DNA of 64,000 bases from NCBI RefSeq assembly GCF_030551875.1, contig NZ_JAUOZU010000001.1, forward strand, positions 372,001-436,000, given 5' to 3'. Positions 36,484 through 45,168 of this stretch are shown piece after piece. Position 1 is the first letter of the stretch; each line of letters begins with the position of its first letter. The DNA comes from Fluviirhizobium alvei (lineage in GTDB: Bacteria; Pseudomonadota; Alphaproteobacteria; Rhizobiales; Rhizobiaceae). The translations under genes were made by a program, and so were the position numbers. Below the pieces are notes generated by a model, which saw nothing but the letters and a program-made list of their open reading frames with translations, did not search any database and had not been told where the DNA came from.

Positions 36484-37164
36484 ATGCATATCGAACCTGG
36501 CGTCGTTGATGGCGCAAAAATCGCTCTGAGCTATGCCACGGCGGTGGCTTCCTTTGGTCTTGTCGGCAAGATGGCCTATGACAATATCAAGACCAACGGC
36601 GGTGTTTCCGCTCTCGTCATGCGCAGCGTCATTACCACTGCACTCGTTTTCAGCTTTTTTGAAATTTTCCCGCACCAGCCGGTCGGCGTATCGGAAGTGC
36701 ACCTGATTCTCGGCTCTACCCTGCTGTTGCTGTTTGGCTCCGGTGCTGCGGCCATCGGTTTGGCGCTTGGCCTGCTGATCCAGGGTGTGTTCTTCGCGCC
36801 GTTCGATCTGCCGCAATATGGCATGAACGTCACGACACTGCTCGTTCCGCTCTGGGCCATCAGCGCACTGGCCAAGCGGATCATTCCGGCCAAGACTGCC
36901 TATGTCGATCTGAAATACTCGCAGGCACTGGCGCTGTCGACCGCCTATCAGGGCGGCATCGTTGCCTGGGTCGCCTTCTGGGCGCTCTATGGTCACGGCT
37001 TCACGGTTGCCAATCTCGCATCGATCGGCAGCTTCGGCCTTGCCTATATGAGCGTGATCATCATCGAGCCGCTGGCCGATCTGGCCGTGCTCGCTGTTGC
37101 CAAGGCACTCAACCAGGCCAGCAGCGGTCCGCTATTCAACAATCGTCTGCATCAGGCAGCCTGA
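36484..37164 (+). CDS. CbiM-like energy-coupling factor transporter S/permease component
   Basis: 226 residues starting MHIEPGVVDGAKIALSYATA. The N-terminal Met-His pair is the metal-ligand signature of CbiM/NikM proteins, in which the free amino group and His2 coordinate cobalt or nickel. Six or so membrane helices follow (for example LILGSTLLLLFGSGAAAIGLALGLLI). The preceding cobalamin riboswitch argues for cobalt rather than nickel. The usual partners CbiN, CbiQ and CbiO are not adjacent: the next feature is a tRNA gene. It may use distant partners or work alone. GGAAAGGAGA gives a strong ribosome binding site 5 bases before ATG. Confidence 0.88.
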   Translation: MHIEPGVVDGAKIALSYATAVASFGLVGKMAYDNIKTNGGVSALVMRSVITTALVFSFFEIFPHQPVGVSEVHLILGSTLLLLFGSGAAAIGLALGLLIQGVFFAPFDLPQYGMNVTTLLVPLWAISALAKRIIPAKTAYVDLKYSQALALSTAYQGGIVAWVAFWALYGHGFTVANLASIGSFGLAYMSVIIIEPLADLAVLAVAKALNQASSGPLFNNRLHQAA

Positions 37165-37175
37165 TTGTAATCTTC

Positions 37176-37201
37176 CCGGCCGCTGTTACGATGGCGGCCG
37201 G
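37176..37201 (+). terminator. Hairpin after the CbiM-like gene
   Basis: CCGGCCGC / GCGGCCGG pair perfectly around a 10-base loop, 12 bases after the stop codon, followed by a short TTCC stretch. It is a probable terminator, weak in its T run. Confidence 0.55.
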
Positions 37202-37364
37202 TTCCATCAAATCAAATTGATCTTGAGGCGCGTGTGAACGCGTCTATTTTTTTGCCGATATGGATGAGTTGAAGCAACAGGACGCAAAGCGTTTGCCTGT
37301 TCGGTGAGGTCAGAAACGACACCGACGTCCATGTAGGGAAAACAGATTTTCGGGAGATTTTAGC

Positions 37365-37441
37365 TGGTCGGAGTGGAGTGATTCGAACACTCGACCCCCT
37401 CGTCCCGAACGAGGTGCGCTACCAGGCTGCGCTACACTCCG
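37365..37441 (-). tRNA. tRNA-Pro (anticodon CGG)
   Basis: On the minus strand the 77-base cloverleaf closes fully: acceptor CGGAGTG / CACTCCG, D arm with GCGCAGCCTGGTAGCGC, anticodon stem CCTCG / CGAGG around loop TTCGGGA giving anticodon CGG, and T arm GAGTG-TTCGAAT-CACTC. The discriminator and CCA end are encoded (37365-37368). The rest of 37165-37613 holds only the hairpin above and an A-run near 37494. Confidence 0.97.
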
Positions 37442-37613
37442 TGACCAGCGAGGGCTCTATAGACCAGCCCCCACCCAAGCACAAGCCTCTTGTGTAAAAA
37501 AAATGTGATGGCGACAGAAAAAACTTCAACAATCTGAAAACAAAGGGGAAATTTCATCTCGGCGGTCTGCGCGCAGCTTGGGAAAGGCTGACGTTTGACG
37601 TCAGAAGAGCTCC

Positions 37614-38279
37614 TCAGGCGATCGCGCGCTTGCCGAGATTATATTGCTCGATTGCGGCATCGATCGAAGGTGCCACGGTCAGCCCACGATGATCGAGCAC
37701 GACGCCGACATCGCAGAAGCGTGGCAGAAAGCTGGGGTCTGCGGTCGCAATGATCATGCACATTTCATCACGATTGTCGGCAAAGAACTGGACCACGCGC
37801 CGCCGGAAGGCTCCATCACCAATAGCGATATCGTCATCGATCACGATGCAGTCAAAGCCCATTCCAAGCAGCGCAGAAACCGAATAGCGATTGCGTTGTT
37901 CCTGGGTCCAGCGCCGCATCGGCAATTCGATGACACGGCCGAGCTCGCCAAAGTCGCAGATGAACTCATGCACCTGTCCAAAATCGCGTCCGTACACTTC
38001 GGCGAGAAAGCGTGTGTTCTGGATACCGGAAAGCTTTGCCGAAACATTGCCGCGGAAACTGTAGGGCCACGAAAAGCTGGCGCGCTTGACGATCCGCCCT
38101 TCGCTGGGCGTCTCATTGCCGGTAATGAGATTGATGAGCGTAGTCTTGCCCGATCCCGATGCTCCGAGAATGCCGATATTGGTATTGTATTGGAAACGTG
38201 CATCCAGATGACGGAAGACCCAGGTGATCTCGCCGCTCTTTTTGCGAAAGGCTTTACCGACATTCTCGATATCGATCAC
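37614..38279 (-). CDS. kpsT: Capsule-export ABC transporter ATPase, KpsT/RkpS-like, with degenerate signature
   Basis: 221 residues, the KpsT length. Walker A is GASGSGKTT at 39-47. The signature region, where family members have a serine-glycine-rich loop, reads MRRWTQEQRNR (121-131), and Walker B is CIVIDDD (144-150), with aspartate where the catalytic glutamate of VDE is usual. The following IAIGDGAFRRR matches the KpsT/Wzt pattern VGDxxFxxK/R. It should drive polysaccharide export through the permease encoded just upstream; the changed residues may lower ATP hydrolysis. The gene overlaps the permease gene by 4 bases. It is last of kpsE-kpsM-kpsT, all on the minus strand. Confidence 0.88.
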   Translation of the reverse strand: MIDIENVGKAFRKKSGEITWVFRHLDARFQYNTNIGILGASGSGKTTLINLITGNETPSEGRIVKRASFSWPYSFRGNVSAKLSGIQNTRFLAEVYGRDFGQVHEFICDFGELGRVIELPMRRWTQEQRNRYSVSALLGMGFDCIVIDDDIAIGDGAFRRRVVQFFADNRDEMCMIIATADPSFLPRFCDVGVVLDHRGLTVAPSIDAAIEQYNLGKRAIA

Positions 38280-39118
38280 AGCTCTTCCTCATCTTCTTCG
38301 CCGTCATCGCGTGACCTTATGATTTCCTTGCGGAACAGCATCTCGATAATCAGCGACAGCAGCAAGGTGATTGTCGAAAAGGAGAACAGATAGACCGGGT
38401 CATAAATCGACAGATAGTCGAGATAGGAGGCGGAACGAAGCGCTTCAACACAATGGAGCACCGGGTTCCACTGGATCACGGACAACATTTCGGGTGGCAT
38501 CGTGCTTGGCACATAGAGCACGCCTGAAGTCAGCAGCAACGGCACTGACATGATTCTCCAGATGCTCTTCCAGATCGGCAAGAGTGCGCCAATCGTGGCA
38601 TTGAAGGTGCTCATTGCCAGGCAGAAATAGAACATTGCCAAAAGAGCCAAAACGAAGCCCTGGAAGCTGGTGATGACTTCCTGCTGGAGAATGCGCCGCA
38701 CGGCAGAGAAGAAAATCGTCAGCACGATCAGCCAGATCGTGAATTCCACAATCGTCTTGGCGAACACGACATCGATCGGCTTGACCGGCCCAAAGGCCAA
38801 AAGCGGCCGATTGGCGATGATCGCGCGGCTAGCCTTGTTGATCGTGTTGCGGCAGATGCGATAGGCGAGCAACCCGGTCAGCAGGAACATGATAGAGCTC
38901 TCGCCGAATGCCGGCGTGTAATTCTTGATCGAGACACGCATGACCAGCATGATTGCAATCAGCATGGAAGGTTCAACGAGCGTCCAGATATAACCAGCAG
39001 GGCCATCGCCGAAACGTTGCGCCGAGTCCCTGAAAATCAATGCAACAAGTACCCGGCCATTCATCCGGGCACCATCCCACAGGCCGATTGCGTGGCGTCC
39101 TACTGAATCCATTGCCAT
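38276..39118 (-). CDS. kpsM: Capsule-export ABC transporter permease, KpsM/RkpT-like
   Basis: 280 residues from the ATG at 39118; a second ATG at 39112 and a longer frame to 39187 are less likely because the latter runs into the KpsE gene. Six hydrophobic segments are visible in an ABC-2-type arrangement, among them IWTLVEPSMLIAIMLVMRV and ALLAMFYFCLAMSTFNATIGAL. The helical block VLHCVEALRSASY before the last segments is typical of polysaccharide exporters. The C-terminus is strongly acidic (RSRDDGEEDEEEL), an unusual tail. It forms the inner-membrane channel for a lipid-linked polysaccharide with KpsT. Confidence 0.9.
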   Translation of the reverse strand: MAMDSVGRHAIGLWDGARMNGRVLVALIFRDSAQRFGDGPAGYIWTLVEPSMLIAIMLVMRVSIKNYTPAFGESSIMFLLTGLLAYRICRNTINKASRAIIANRPLLAFGPVKPIDVVFAKTIVEFTIWLIVLTIFFSAVRRILQQEVITSFQGFVLALLAMFYFCLAMSTFNATIGALLPIWKSIWRIMSVPLLLTSGVLYVPSTMPPEMLSVIQWNPVLHCVEALRSASYLDYLSIYDPVYLFSFSTITLLLSLIIEMLFRKEIIRSRDDGEEDEEEL

Positions 39119-39144
39119 ATCAGAGCCTATCGATTGCCCGACGC

Positions 39145-40497
39145 TTAGATTGCGTGGTCTCGGAAGGACCGGTAGAGGAACTGGCACACGAGCCAGAGCG
39201 CTACATAGACGAGAAAGGCGATGAAGCTGTCGAGAAGCCGCATCGGATAGAGCGCGATTTCCGGCTTGGTCGGCGCGACGAAAGTCGCGAAATAGCGTTC
39301 CTGCTTTTGCGCTTCTGCCAGGGACGTTTCGAATGCGGCGAGAGCGGTCGTATAGGCCTGCGTCGCGAATCCCTGTTCGACGGTCAGTTCCTCGAACTTG
39401 TTCAGCACCTCCGCCAGATTGGAATCGCCTGCCAGGTCAGTTGCCTTGGACTTCGGATCGGGCGTGCCGAGTTTTGATTTCTGCTCTTCTAACTGCTGCT
39501 CCAGGGCATCAATCTGGCGCTGCAGAACGACGGCCGATGGCGAATCCTTCGATACCGACTTGAGGAGGGCCGACAGACGCGAGCGGAGACCGGACAACTG
39601 GCTTTCCAGCGAGGAAGTCAGTGTTCCTTCGAGCGCGGCAATCTGGGCCGGATCAAAAGCCTTTTCCTGCGTGCGCAACCGGCGGATCTGTTCGCGCACC
39701 TTGCGAAGCCGATCTTCGGCCCGGTCGACCTGCTTGGAAGCCACGACTGTCAATTGCTGGCGCGAGCTTTCCGACAGATCGTTGACTAGCTTTTCCGACA
39801 CTTTCAGCACAGCATCGGCGATCTTCTTGGTATCGTCTGCCGTGAAGCCGTAGACAAGTAGGGTCGTGTTGCCGGTGGTCGAGTTGAAGCTCACCTCCGT
39901 CATGTCAGCCCAATAGTCAGCGAACTTCTCGAGAGGCATGTTCGGATCAATGCGATAGAGCCAGTCGATTCCCGGGCGCGCGTAGAAGGACCTGAGATCA
40001 ATATTGAGCTCGGATTTCACATCGCGAATGAGCTGCAGGGACTGCACGTAGCTGGCAACGATATAGGAATCGCCAGATTGCACGCTGTTGCCGAGAATGG
40101 CGCCCAGTCCCAGCGTCGCAATTGACGACTGGTTCGACCCTCGGACGGAAAACTGCGCCTCGACCTCATATTGGGGGCTGGCAATGACTGTGTAATAAAG
40201 ACCGGTCAGGATGGTCGGCAGGATAACAAGCAGAATGAAGGAGACCGACGTCCAGGAAATTTTGCTTGTCAGCCGTTCGCGCTTCTGGAAGTTCGGTTCG
40301 CCCGCGACGCTCAGTTCAGGATCCAAAAGTGGCGGCTCCGGTTCAGCCGTCGATGCGGTTGGAGCAGCGCTTGCCAGCATCGCTTTTTCGAGCCGCCGCC
40401 GCTGCCGTTCGGCCCGACGCTCGTCCTTGCTGGCTGTGAATTTGATAGGTTCGTTGCTGCTGTCATTGCCCGACGAGGTGGGTTCAAAAACCGTCAT
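39145..40497 (-). CDS. kpsE: Capsule polysaccharide export inner-membrane protein, KpsE/RkpR-like
   Basis: 450 residues from the ATG at 40497 (MTVFEPTSSGNDSS). A basic, proline-rich cytoplasmic tail of about 75 residues precedes membrane segment 1 (ISWTSVSFILLVILPTILTGLYYTVI). The periplasmic part has the PCP-type start SPQYEVEAQFSVRGSNQ and a long coiled coil (about 255-350, RAEDRLRKVREQIRRLRTQEKAFD ... RQIDALEQQLEEQKSK, shown in parts). Membrane segment 2 is at the C-terminus (LDSFIAFLVYVALWLVCQFLY). It links the ABC exporter to an outer-membrane channel such as KpsD, which is not in the window. The N-terminal tail is longer than in Escherichia coli KpsE. Confidence 0.9.
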   Translation of the reverse strand: MTVFEPTSSGNDSSNEPIKFTASKDERRAERQRRRLEKAMLASAAPTASTAEPEPPLLDPELSVAGEPNFQKRERLTSKISWTSVSFILLVILPTILTGLYYTVIASPQYEVEAQFSVRGSNQSSIATLGLGAILGNSVQSGDSYIVASYVQSLQLIRDVKSELNIDLRSFYARPGIDWLYRIDPNMPLEKFADYWADMTEVSFNSTTGNTTLLVYGFTADDTKKIADAVLKVSEKLVNDLSESSRQQLTVVASKQVDRAEDRLRKVREQIRRLRTQEKAFDPAQIAALEGTLTSSLESQLSGLRSRLSALLKSVSKDSPSAVVLQRQIDALEQQLEEQKSKLGTPDPKSKATDLAGDSNLAEVLNKFEELTVEQGFATQAYTTALAAFETSLAEAQKQERYFATFVAPTKPEIALYPMRLLDSFIAFLVYVALWLVCQFLYRSFRDHAI

Positions 40498-40803
40498 TCG
40501 ATGAATCCATTTGTGCCGGCTGACCGGCAGTCCTTTAATTAGACCAAAGATCACGTGTTCGCGGAATTGGCGTACATGAGACCGTAAGGACCTTTCAGGA
40601 AGGAATGTTCTCTTCCCCAAGCGATCTCCGCTCCCAGTGCAGCGCGGTCCCTATTAAGCCAAGTTAGTACATTTCGATTGCGCCAACAATATGATTTTCG
40701 ACCTCTATCGTTTGATCGGTCGCAGCGCTGTCGCATTGCGGGACATTGCACCAGTGCTGCAAGTTGGATAGAGACGGGAAATCTTGCTCGGGTCGATCGT
40801 TTC
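40498..40803. other. 306-base divergent promoter region of the polysaccharide locus
   Basis: It separates the kpsE-kpsM-kpsT unit (leftward) from the glycosyltransferase gene (rightward). I see no gene, clear operator or strong hairpin in it. An in-frame upstream extension of the glycosyltransferase frame lacks a good start. Confidence 0.45.
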
Positions 40804-42255
40804 ATGGATGTTGATACGCGTATAACGCTGATTGTTCCTCTGCGCCTGACCGGGCGAACCTACGAGGGTGAGCAGAGGCTCACCCGTCTTTGCGACATTG
40901 TGCCACGTGACCTCTATGATATCCTGATTTCCGATTATGGCACGGAGGATGCGCATGCGGGCCCGTTGCATTCGCTCGAAAAGGCAGGAGTATCGGTGTG
41001 TCGCCATCCGGCACCGCATCCGCTTTTCTCCATCGGTCATGCCCGGGATTTCGGCGTCCAGAATGCCAGACAGCCTGTCATCATGTTCAACGATATCGAT
41101 TTCTGCGGCACCGAAGCAATGTACCGTGCCATCCACGCAGAAGTCGTGCGCAGGCAACTGGCTCGCAAAGGCTGGGAGTTCTTCTGTGTCCCGGTTCTCT
41201 TTCTGACCGAGGAAGCAACGTCCCGCTGGCTTGAAACGGCCACCAAGGGAAAAGACCTCTTCGAAGGGATTGATGTTGACGCCGCGGAACAGGCAACAGA
41301 TGCCATCCAGTCGACGGCTTATGGCAGTTCGGCAATGGTCATCAATCGGCGCCATTATCTTGAGGTCGGTGGTCACGACAAGGCCTTTTCCGGCCATGGC
41401 GCCGAGGATTACGATATCCTCCACCGTCTTTCGACACTGGCACCGCTCGGACCGCGACCGCATGATTATTTCAAAGACTTTCGCAACAATGGCGTCCGAC
41501 ACTATTGGGGGTTCCGACCTTTCTTCGCGCTTTACGGCTTGGAGGCATTCGCACGGGGCCTGCATCTGGTTCATCTCTGGCATCCGCGGCGGCAGGAAAG
41601 GGGCTATTTCCGAGCAGCGCAGAATTTCAAGCATCTGCGAAAGTTGATGGTGGGCTTCGACCGGCGTGCGCGACAGCCGGCGCCCTTGACGGATATAGGT
41701 CGAGGCACGAGACATGTGCTTGCCATCGGTGCGACAACGGAAGATCGTCTGCTGCTGCGGCCGCTGCTGTCGCTGGCCTCGCAGCATGTCCAACTTGAAA
41801 TGAGTGGGTTGCCGGACGGACCTCAATTGGAGAAGCTCGCGCGGTCGCATGGCGCAGACTATATCGTTTTGGGGCCATCTCTCTGCACGGAACCCTACGA
41901 CCCAGGAACGACGTTGCCGGTCGATCTGCAACTACTTTGCCTGTGTGGCCCTCTTCTTTACGGGGCAGGGCAATTGGAACTTAGGATGTCAGGCAGCAGC
42001 GAATTCCAGACGGTGACGGTCACGCCCATTCGCTCTCCGACAGATACCGTCGTCGCTTATCGGTGGTCGCCGGTACTGGTGCCAGGCCTCGGTGAGGTCG
42101 GGGCGCCGGCGCCCGCAGCGCCGCGGCTGTTTTCCGAGCCGCTATTTGCCAGTTTTGGTGCGGCAATCGCGGATCGCAAACGCCATTCCAGTCCGAAAAG
42201 AAGGGCAAAATCACCCATTTGGCTTCGTGCCTGGCGGCGGCTGACGGGGCGCTGA
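40804..42255 (+). CDS. Glycosyltransferase with DxD and GT7-C-like motifs (chondroitin-synthase-like)
   Basis: 483 residues from the ATG at 40804 (MDVDTRITLIVPLR). The first 230 residues form a GT-A-like domain: VPLRLTG, DID at 97-99 in IMFNDIDFCG as the metal-binding DxD, and GHGAEDYDILHRL at 197-209. The last pattern is the GT7-C motif of galactosaminyl- and chondroitin-type transferases such as KfoC. The remaining 250 residues (from RGTRHVLAIGATTEDRLLL) form a second region I do not recognise; it has no second DxD of the bifunctional polymerases. A role in building the polysaccharide exported by the neighbouring Kps proteins is inferred. The C-terminus is very basic. Confidence 0.8.
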   Translation: MDVDTRITLIVPLRLTGRTYEGEQRLTRLCDIVPRDLYDILISDYGTEDAHAGPLHSLEKAGVSVCRHPAPHPLFSIGHARDFGVQNARQPVIMFNDIDFCGTEAMYRAIHAEVVRRQLARKGWEFFCVPVLFLTEEATSRWLETATKGKDLFEGIDVDAAEQATDAIQSTAYGSSAMVINRRHYLEVGGHDKAFSGHGAEDYDILHRLSTLAPLGPRPHDYFKDFRNNGVRHYWGFRPFFALYGLEAFARGLHLVHLWHPRRQERGYFRAAQNFKHLRKLMVGFDRRARQPAPLTDIGRGTRHVLAIGATTEDRLLLRPLLSLASQHVQLEMSGLPDGPQLEKLARSHGADYIVLGPSLCTEPYDPGTTLPVDLQLLCLCGPLLYGAGQLELRMSGSSEFQTVTVTPIRSPTDTVVAYRWSPVLVPGLGEVGAPAPAAPRLFSEPLFASFGAAIADRKRHSSPKRRAKSPIWLRAWRRLTGR

Positions 42256-42299
42256 TCGTTCTGATCGATGGCCTTTGGCATAAGCGCTTGATCGAAGGG

Positions 42300-42325
42300 T
42301 TTGCCCGTATTAGAGCGTAGGGCAA
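42300..42325 (+). other. Stem-loop after the glycosyltransferase gene
   Basis: TTTGCCC / GGGCAAA pair perfectly around a 12-base loop that contains TTAGAGCGTAG, the same 11 bases that begin the inverted repeat of the element at 325-677. It may be a weak terminator or a remnant of that repeat family. Confidence 0.4.
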
Positions 42326-42347
42326 ATGATGAGGCTTCGGAGATTGC

Positions 42348-43199
42348 ATGACCAGGAGTGTATTGCATATCGGTGCGCACAAGACCGCCACCACCTACAT
42401 GCAGGCAAAACTTGCGCTGAATGTCGATCTTCTGGCGGAAAGGGGCATTCGCTACGATCCCCTCGCGAAGTTCCGCAAGAACTTCACCTCTATTCTCAAT
42501 GATCCCGAACTGCGCGAGAAAGCCTATTTAAAGCGGCTGCGCGCTTCGATCTCCAGCCAGGATGTTATCATGTCCGACGAGAACATGCTGGGTTCTCCCG
42601 GCAATCTCGTCCGGTCCGGTGTCTTCTATGCACAGGCCAAAACCCGTATCCGCAAGGTCTGCCGGCTGACGGGCGTCGTCAATCCCGAGATCTTTCTGGC
42701 GCTGCGCGATTACGCCGGCTTTGTCGTCTCCATGTATTCGGAATATATCCGGCACCGGGAATTCATGAAATTCGCCGATTTTCTCGAGCTTTATCAGAAA
42801 TCAGAGTTTTCCTGGCTGACTGTAATTTCCGACGTTGTTGAGGCAGCACCGACGGCTCGCCTGTTTCTTTGGGATTTCTCGAGCTTCAGAACACTTGAAA
42901 ACACCATTTTCTCACAGATGATCGGCTTTGATGCATCCGAGCTGCAGACGCCGGACGGCCCAGTGCGCGAATCCTTTTCTGCGCCAGCCATGGACGTGTT
43001 CGAGACGCTTGCTGAAATCCTGCCGGCAGAGGAAGTGCGAAAAACAATCGGCCCGGTATCGCGTATCCTGCCGAAGGGCGATCTCTACAAGGCATTCGAC
43101 CCGCTTTCGGCCGATATGACTGCGTCGCTTAAGGACGCCTACCGAAAGGATCTGGAAGAGATTTCAGTCCGTTTCCCGAACGTCGTTTTCATCAAATAA
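42348..43199 (+). CDS. Sulfotransferase-like protein (HIGAHKTATT family)
   Basis: 283 residues. The N-terminal HIGAHKTATTYMQ (7-19) is a 5'-phosphosulfate loop of PAPS-dependent sulfotransferases, and LRDYAGFVVSMYSEY (R120, S128) looks like the 3'-phosphate binding segment. SDEN at 76-79 recurs in the paralogue at 48682-49563, which also shares the N-terminal loop, so the two form a family. The protein is soluble. It may transfer sulfate to a sugar hydroxyl of the exported polysaccharide or to a surface glycolipid. The acceptor is unknown, and the catalytic base is not obvious. It converges with the next sulfotransferase gene. Confidence 0.75.
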   Translation: MTRSVLHIGAHKTATTYMQAKLALNVDLLAERGIRYDPLAKFRKNFTSILNDPELREKAYLKRLRASISSQDVIMSDENMLGSPGNLVRSGVFYAQAKTRIRKVCRLTGVVNPEIFLALRDYAGFVVSMYSEYIRHREFMKFADFLELYQKSEFSWLTVISDVVEAAPTARLFLWDFSSFRTLENTIFSQMIGFDASELQTPDGPVRESFSAPAMDVFETLAEILPAEEVRKTIGPVSRILPKGDLYKAFDPLSADMTASLKDAYRKDLEEISVRFPNVVFIK

Positions 43200-43220
43200 A
43201 ACGCCGCGATGATCGCGGCG
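43197..43220 (-). terminator. Intrinsic terminator between convergent sulfotransferase genes
   Basis: CGCCGCGA / TCGCGGCG (43202-43220) pair perfectly around a 3-base loop. On the minus strand the hairpin is followed by TTTTATTTG, so it ends transcripts of the gene at 43261-44094; it may also act on the other strand. Confidence 0.7.
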
Positions 43221-43260
43221 CATAATGGATGACCAATCTGTTGAAATCGTCGACTGGGCG

Positions 43261-44094
43261 TTATTTGGTGCGTGCAAGGAAATCGGTGCCGAATTCCTTC
43301 TCGATAAACTTCACCTGATCGGCAAAAATCTCAGAATAGAGCGAAGGCACATAGGCCGGAACTGACACGCTCTTGGTCTTGTGAACCTTCTCGTCGGTAC
43401 GCTCGAATGACTTGAAGGGTTCGAGCCCGAGGAACTCCTGCACCCGCTTGAGCACGCCCACCGGATCGCTGGCGACATCGCCATAGGGCAGGAACAGCAT
43501 ATCGGCCTCCGCAAAACGACTCTTCCAGCGCGGAATGTAGGACTTGTAATCGCCGCGGTTGAGAATGTCCCAGTTCTGGGCAGCTTCGCGCCAATCCGCC
43601 TCCTGCATATTGTCTTGAGGATGGCGGCTGAGATTCATGCGAAGCTGCGAAAGCGCACGGCCGACCGGGTCGCGGATGATGTAGATGATCTTCGGCGTGC
43701 CGAGCAGACGGCGGACATAATCGATACCCTCCTCCGGCAGAGTCGAGTATTCCGGTGTAATATCGCCGAGGACCTTGCCACGTGCGCCAGGCCGATCGAA
43801 GGTCGCGCGGTACCATTCCTCGGTGAACGTATCTTCCATCATCCGCGCCAGATAGCGCACGAACTGGAAATCGATATTCTCGGAGTTTTTCACATGATGC
43901 TTGAGCGCGTTCGCCGCTCCCTGGCGCATGTGGTAACCGGTCCAGGATCTGTTTTCAGGTACGAACAGATGATTGAAAAAATGCAGTTCCTTGACCGGCG
44001 GCATCCAGATCTGATGGTGTCGCTGCAGATTGACGAAGAGCCACGAAGTCGCGGCCTTTTGAGCGCCAATACAAAGAAAATGCGGCAATCCCAT
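43261..44094 (-). CDS. Sulfotransferase, heparan-sulfate-type motif pattern
   Basis: 277 residues from the ATG at 44094 (MGLPHFLCIGAQKAATSWLF). The 5'-phosphosulfate loop is IGAQKAATSWL (9-19); the 3'-phosphate loop is IIRDPVGRALSQL, with R141 and S149. KELHFFN at 35-41 matches the KExHFFD element typical of N- and 3-O-heparan-sulfate sulfotransferases and related bacterial enzymes. It uses PAPS to sulfate a sugar hydroxyl or amino group. The frame runs on upstream to 44337 but the residues there look non-coding. Placement among capsule and glycosyltransferase genes supports a polysaccharide acceptor. Confidence 0.87.
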   Translation of the reverse strand: MGLPHFLCIGAQKAATSWLFVNLQRHHQIWMPPVKELHFFNHLFVPENRSWTGYHMRQGAANALKHHVKNSENIDFQFVRYLARMMEDTFTEEWYRATFDRPGARGKVLGDITPEYSTLPEEGIDYVRRLLGTPKIIYIIRDPVGRALSQLRMNLSRHPQDNMQEADWREAAQNWDILNRGDYKSYIPRWKSRFAEADMLFLPYGDVASDPVGVLKRVQEFLGLEPFKSFERTDEKVHKTKSVSVPAYVPSLYSEIFADQVKFIEKEFGTDFLARTK

Positions 44095-44333
44095 TCCATT
44101 CACCTCAATAACGCACCACACAATCCGGTTGCCAGACCCGGTCTGCGGCTTTCTCTGCAAACGCAATTCCGCCGGTTGGGCGGCGGTTCCGGACTGTCGT
44201 AACGGGAAGCGCACTAATGCACGAACCCGGGTCTGTTGTACAGGGAGCAGGCAATGCAGGCTGTTGACAACACGAGATGCCGGAAGATCTTTCGGTATGG
44301 CTACGGCAGGTATCTCCAGCCGAAGCCAAAAGC

Positions 44334-45017
44334 TCAACGCCCCTGTTTGCCTTCGGATCGAAGCGCCTTGATCTCCTTGCCGACCGTACCGTCCGGCTTC
44401 AGTCCTTCATAGACCGAGAATTCGAAGGCGAACTTTTCCTTGATTCGGGCAAGTGTCGCTTCCTCCGCTTCGAGAGCCATTTTTTCGGAAACATTCGCCT
44501 TTTCAAGGGTGATGGAGCGACCAAGTTTTTCAGCGACGAAATCGACCATCTGGTCGAGATCCGAGTAGCGGAACAGTCTGTCGACGCCGATTGCCCCGGA
44601 TTTGTCGAGTGCGATGGAGCAAGGGCCGCCAAGTTTGGCATAGGCCGGTGCTTCGTCTTTCGGCAGGAGCAGAGCCTCCAGATATTCATTAAAACTGATA
44701 TTGCCTGTGTAACGGGCGTTACCGTTCGAATTTTCGGAAGCGAGCGAATCCCGGCGATTGTATCGATACCAGCTGCCGAACCATTCGACAGGCTCGCGCA
44801 TCACCGAAACGAACGTGTATTTCTTGCGCGGGAAATGATCGCCCTGGCTGATCCATTCGGAGAGCATGCGCATGAATTTTGCATAGGTCATGTGCTTCAT
44901 GTGCGGAGGTGTATTGAAGGCGATCGACGCTTCCGAGGCAATGGCCTCATGCAAGGCCGTTGTTCCGGTCTTGGGCTGGGTCAGGATCACGAGCTTTTGC
45001 TTGTGAAAGTAAAGCAA
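44334..45017 (-). CDS. Sulfotransferase family protein
   Basis: 227 residues from a TTG at 45017, chosen because AAGGAG lies 7 bases upstream; the frame also opens at a TTG at 45047 without such a site. ILTQPKTGTTALHEA (11-25) is the 5'-phosphosulfate loop and SVMREPVEWFGSWYRY (R74, S82) the 3'-phosphate segment. The layout is that of the short sulfotransferase-like family found with bacterial surface polysaccharide genes. The C-terminus is charged (KEIKALRSEGKQGR). No signal peptide is present. It is co-directional with the sulfotransferase gene on its left and the GT2 and GT14 genes on its right, suggesting a shared role. Acceptor unknown. Confidence 0.8.
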   Translation of the reverse strand: MLYFHKQKLVILTQPKTGTTALHEAIASEASIAFNTPPHMKHMTYAKFMRMLSEWISQGDHFPRKKYTFVSVMREPVEWFGSWYRYNRRDSLASENSNGNARYTGNISFNEYLEALLLPKDEAPAYAKLGGPCSIALDKSGAIGVDRLFRYSDLDQMVDFVAEKLGRSITLEKANVSEKMALEAEEATLARIKEKFAFEFSVYEGLKPDGTVGKEIKALRSEGKQGR

Positions 45018-45168
45018 CGGAATTCTCCTTAGCAATCGTCGGCACAAACTCGTGCCTGTTTCATAGGGACAGGCCTTTAACGCGCTGAGCAGGGCTTGTC
45101 ACGATAGGCTGACTGGAAAAGCACCGCTTTGAGCGGTTTGCCCAGTTCAAGTGGCGGGACCCGAGACA

